64,000 bases of DNA, from NCBI GenBank assembly GCA_049115735.1, contig JAGDZP010000005.1, forward strand, positions 372,001 through 436,000, in the 5' to 3' direction. Positions 61,953 to 64,000 of the stretch are shown here, piece after piece. Origin of the DNA: CAXBNB01 sp049115735 (GTDB taxonomy: Bacteria; Bacteroidota; Bacteroidia; Cytophagales; Cyclobacteriaceae). A model generated the notes under the pieces. That model saw only the letters and a program-made list of their open reading frames with translations. It made no database searches and had not been told where the DNA came from. How positions within the stretch are numbered: the first letter of the stretch is position 1; each line of letters opens with the position of its first letter. The translations under genes were made by a program, and so were the position numbers.

Positions 61953-62846
61953 TTAGGACTTATATCTTGAAACTATAAATACACCGATAATTACCACGGC
62001 TGTTCCCACCAGTTGCAGGATGGTAAGGCTTTCATCCAAGAATAAGTTCGCCAAAATTATGGTAGATATGGGACCAAGGCTTCCTATGATTGAGAAGTCT
62101 GATGCTCCAAGCTTTTTGATAGCTGCAGAAACCAGATAAGATGGAATGACTGTAGAGAGCATAGCCATTGCAAGACTCAAGCCGTACACCTCTATCGGAA
62201 AGTTGAATACATCTTTTCTTTCAAGGACTAAAAAATGAACGGCGACTGCCAAACAAGAGACAATCATGGCATAAGAAGTAAATGTAGTTGCTCCAAACTT
62301 TGGAATCAACCAACCACTTCCGACCAGATAACAGGCGTAAGTAAGCGCACTGAGGAAAATGAGGATGGAGCCAAAAACTACATTCGAACCTGTCAAATCC
62401 AGCTCAGCCCAAAAGGTAATCGCTATGCCCAGGTATGATATGCAAATGGCAAATACCTGAGATGTGGCAATTTTTTTACCGAGGAAAATCCTTGATATGA
62501 TCAAAACAAGGGTTGGATATATAAATAGTATGATTCTCTCAAGGCTAGCCTTTATGTAAATCAACCCAAGAAAATCGAAGTAGCTGGCCAGGTAATAACC
62601 AACTATGCCAAAGAGTATCAGCCAAAGGTAATCTTTGGATGAGATCTGACCTGGATGTGAGGGTCTTTTGACAATAGCAACAATCAAATATATTGGTAGG
62701 GCAAAAACCATTCGCAGCAGCAGTAGGGATACAGGGTCTACTTCGTATTGATATGCAAGTTTTACCATGACAGCCTTTGCCGAAAACAATACTACCCCAA
62801 TAACCGCCAGGAATATGGCAAGTGTTCTTGCTTGTTTTGAAGACAT
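61953..62846 (-). CDS. DMT-superfamily transporter (EamA)
   Basis: A 297-residue inner-membrane protein with ten transmembrane helices in two EamA repeats (first about 5-140, second about 150-290). The pattern of Gly/Pro-rich helix ends (LLRMVFALPIYLIVAIV, IGSLGPISTIILANLFLDES) is typical of drug/metabolite transporters. The substrate cannot be told. It lies 33 bp after ispH on the same strand and probably follows it in the transcript. Confidence 0.92.
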   Translation of the reverse strand: MSSKQARTLAIFLAVIGVVLFSAKAVMVKLAYQYEVDPVSLLLLRMVFALPIYLIVAIVKRPSHPGQISSKDYLWLILFGIVGYYLASYFDFLGLIYIKASLERIILFIYPTLVLIISRIFLGKKIATSQVFAICISYLGIAITFWAELDLTGSNVVFGSILIFLSALTYACYLVGSGWLIPKFGATTFTSYAMIVSCLAVAVHFLVLERKDVFNFPIEVYGLSLAMAMLSTVIPSYLVSAAIKKLGASDFSIIGSLGPISTIILANLFLDESLTILQLVGTAVVIIGVFIVSRYKS

Positions 62847-62879
62847 CTGAAGATTACTATTTAATCTATGTATGAAAAA

Positions 62880-63785
62880 TCAGGCAGTTGCTTTGGCGTT
62901 TTTACCCCAAATTTTGTTTTCCACAAAATTGGCAACTTGCTCCATCAGCCACATTGGTGTAGAGGTGGCTCCACATATACCTACCGAATCATCTTGGGAA
63001 ATCCATGAAATGTCGATTTCATCCTCATTTTCGATGAAGTAGCTTCTCTCGTTGTTTTTCTTGCACACGCCGTAGAGGGCCCTACCGTTAGAACTTTTTT
63101 TCCCACTAACGAACAGTATCACATCGTGTCTTGTGGAGAATTTTTCCATGCTTGGTTCTCTATTTGAGACCTGCCGGCAAATGCTGTCATTTGCCTTGAA
63201 ATCAATGACTTCTAGAGAACCCTTTGTTTCTTGTATTCTTTCTTCAATGAGGGACTTGATGTGGTAAAATCCTTTTGTGCTTTTTGTTGTTTGACTGTAT
63301 AATGTGACCGGCCTGCTAAAATCGATCTGATCCAAGTCGCCTTCTTCCATAACGATAATCGCGTCATCTTTTGTTTGTCCCGTGAGCCCGATCACTTCCG
63401 CGTGTCCTGGTTTTCCATATATTACAATTTGCCCATTATTGGCCACCATTTGATCATAAGAATTTTTCACCCTGTTTTGAAGTTTTAGGACAACAGGGCA
63501 AGATGCGTCGATCAATTCGATATTGTTTTTAAGTGCTAGTTGATAGGTTTCCGGAGGCTCACCATGTGCCCTGATCAGGACTTTTGCATCGCGAATGTCT
63601 TTCAGGTCTTCATGACTAATAACTTTGAGCCCTTTGGATGCAAGTCTTTCTACCTCCATACTATTATGGACGATATCGCCAAGACAATACAAATGCCCGG
63701 AATCCCTCATCTCATCTTCGGCCATTTCTATGGCAAACTCCACTCCGAAGCAGTATCCTGAATTTTTGTCTATCTCAACCCTCAT
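62880..63785 (-). CDS. ispH: 4-hydroxy-3-methylbut-2-enyl diphosphate reductase
   Basis: A 301-residue [4Fe-4S] enzyme, the last step of the MEP isoprenoid pathway, giving IPP and DMAPP. The ATG at 63785 (MRVEIDKNSGYCFGVEFAIE) is chosen; six more residues are possible from 63803. The three cluster cysteines are present: Cys12 (GYCFGV), Cys96 (DASCPVV) and Cys203 (SICRQVSNRE). The substrate His residues are in DIVHNS and IRAHGEP. Downstream of the cmk end on the same strand, a gene order that fits Bacteroidota. Confidence 0.96.
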   Translation of the reverse strand: MRVEIDKNSGYCFGVEFAIEMAEDEMRDSGHLYCLGDIVHNSMEVERLASKGLKVISHEDLKDIRDAKVLIRAHGEPPETYQLALKNNIELIDASCPVVLKLQNRVKNSYDQMVANNGQIVIYGKPGHAEVIGLTGQTKDDAIIVMEEGDLDQIDFSRPVTLYSQTTKSTKGFYHIKSLIEERIQETKGSLEVIDFKANDSICRQVSNREPSMEKFSTRHDVILFVSGKKSSNGRALYGVCKKNNERSYFIENEDEIDISWISQDDSVGICGATSTPMWLMEQVANFVENKIWGKNAKATA

Positions 63786-63901
63786 ATTCGTAGTATGGCA
63801 CAAATAATCCGCAAATTAACCATTTAGACGATTATTAACTTGAATGGTTGGAATAAATAGAGGCAATATCTTGCAGGAGATATTTCTAATAAAGCAGAAT
63901 A

Positions 63902-64000
63902 TCAGTCTATTAGCATTTCACTTTGAGCCAGAAGAAGTATTTGTTCCACTTGCTCATCGAAGGTTACATGAGTGGTGTCCACTACTACGGCTTCCTCTGC
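63902..64000 (-). CDS. cmk: cytidylate kinase, C-terminal fragment
   Basis: Only the last 32 codons lie in the window, the rest lying beyond base 64000. The frame reads AEEAVVVDTTHVTFDEQVEQ and continues to ...LLLAQSEMLID before a TGA. It matches the Cmk C-terminus, where (A/D)..A..LDTT..T.EEQV is conserved. Cmk phosphorylates CMP and dCMP. It is upstream of ispH on the same strand, with 116 bp between them. Confidence 0.75.
   Translation of the reverse strand, partial: AEEAVVVDTTHVTFDEQVEQILLLAQSEMLID

Overview
The window looks like chromosomal DNA of a marine-type Bacteroidota, most likely order Cytophagales. Reasons visible in the sequence: secreted proteins ending in type IX secretion (T9SS) sorting domains, DUF6443/YD-repeat proteins, TonB-receptor and beta-barrel genes, FloA/NfeD, a type-3 prolyl-tRNA synthetase, DUF4292 and DUF547 lipoproteins, and promoters with the Bacteroidota -7 box TAnnTTTG. 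I do not name a genus.

Bases 1-14.5 kb are accessory. They hold the tail of one YD-repeat (Rhs-like) protein, a small secreted lipocalin-like protein, then two giant co-directional genes (1154-6760 and 6814-11655) that together look like one Rhs-type protein cut into two secreted polypeptides. The second ends in an Rhs core plus an intact M23 metallopeptidase tip and overlaps a small lipoprotein gene, the arrangement expected of a polymorphic toxin with a periplasmic immunity protein. Downstream lie REP-like hairpin repeats, a shredded HTH-regulator tail, a shredded tyrosine recombinase, an ORF6N-domain gene, a GC-rich non-coding segment and tRNA-Asn(GTT). This looks like a decayed island ending at the 3' side of the tRNA.

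Bases 14.9-35 kb are mostly core genome: hsp20, a Do/HtrA protease, an ALDH7-type aldehyde dehydrogenase, mfd, a putative metal-uptake cassette (His/Cys-rich small protein, TonB receptor, acidic lipoprotein), penicillin acylase, a MaoC hydratase, polA, an unlisted 46-residue lipoprotein, and the proS-nfeD-floA operon.

Bases 35-46 kb hold a low-complexity secreted protein, an outer-membrane transport protein, a minus-strand operon (84-aa protein, truA, ABC exporter, antitoxin/PIN pair, aroK), and two tandem T9SS cargo genes sharing almost the same C-terminus. Between the operon and the T9SS genes is a cluster of overlapping hairpins.

Bases 46-64 kb are envelope-related: enoyl-CoA hydratase, a polysaccharide flippase, a TPR protein, DUF4292 lipoprotein, EnvC-like activator and a beta-barrel protein in one direction; a DUF547 lipoprotein; rpoN with a PAP2-like membrane protein; a beta-barrel protein; and a capsule/EPS set (tyrosine autokinase, Wza-like export lipoprotein, glycosyltransferase). 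The end carries hflX, an EamA transporter, ispH and the 3' end of cmk.
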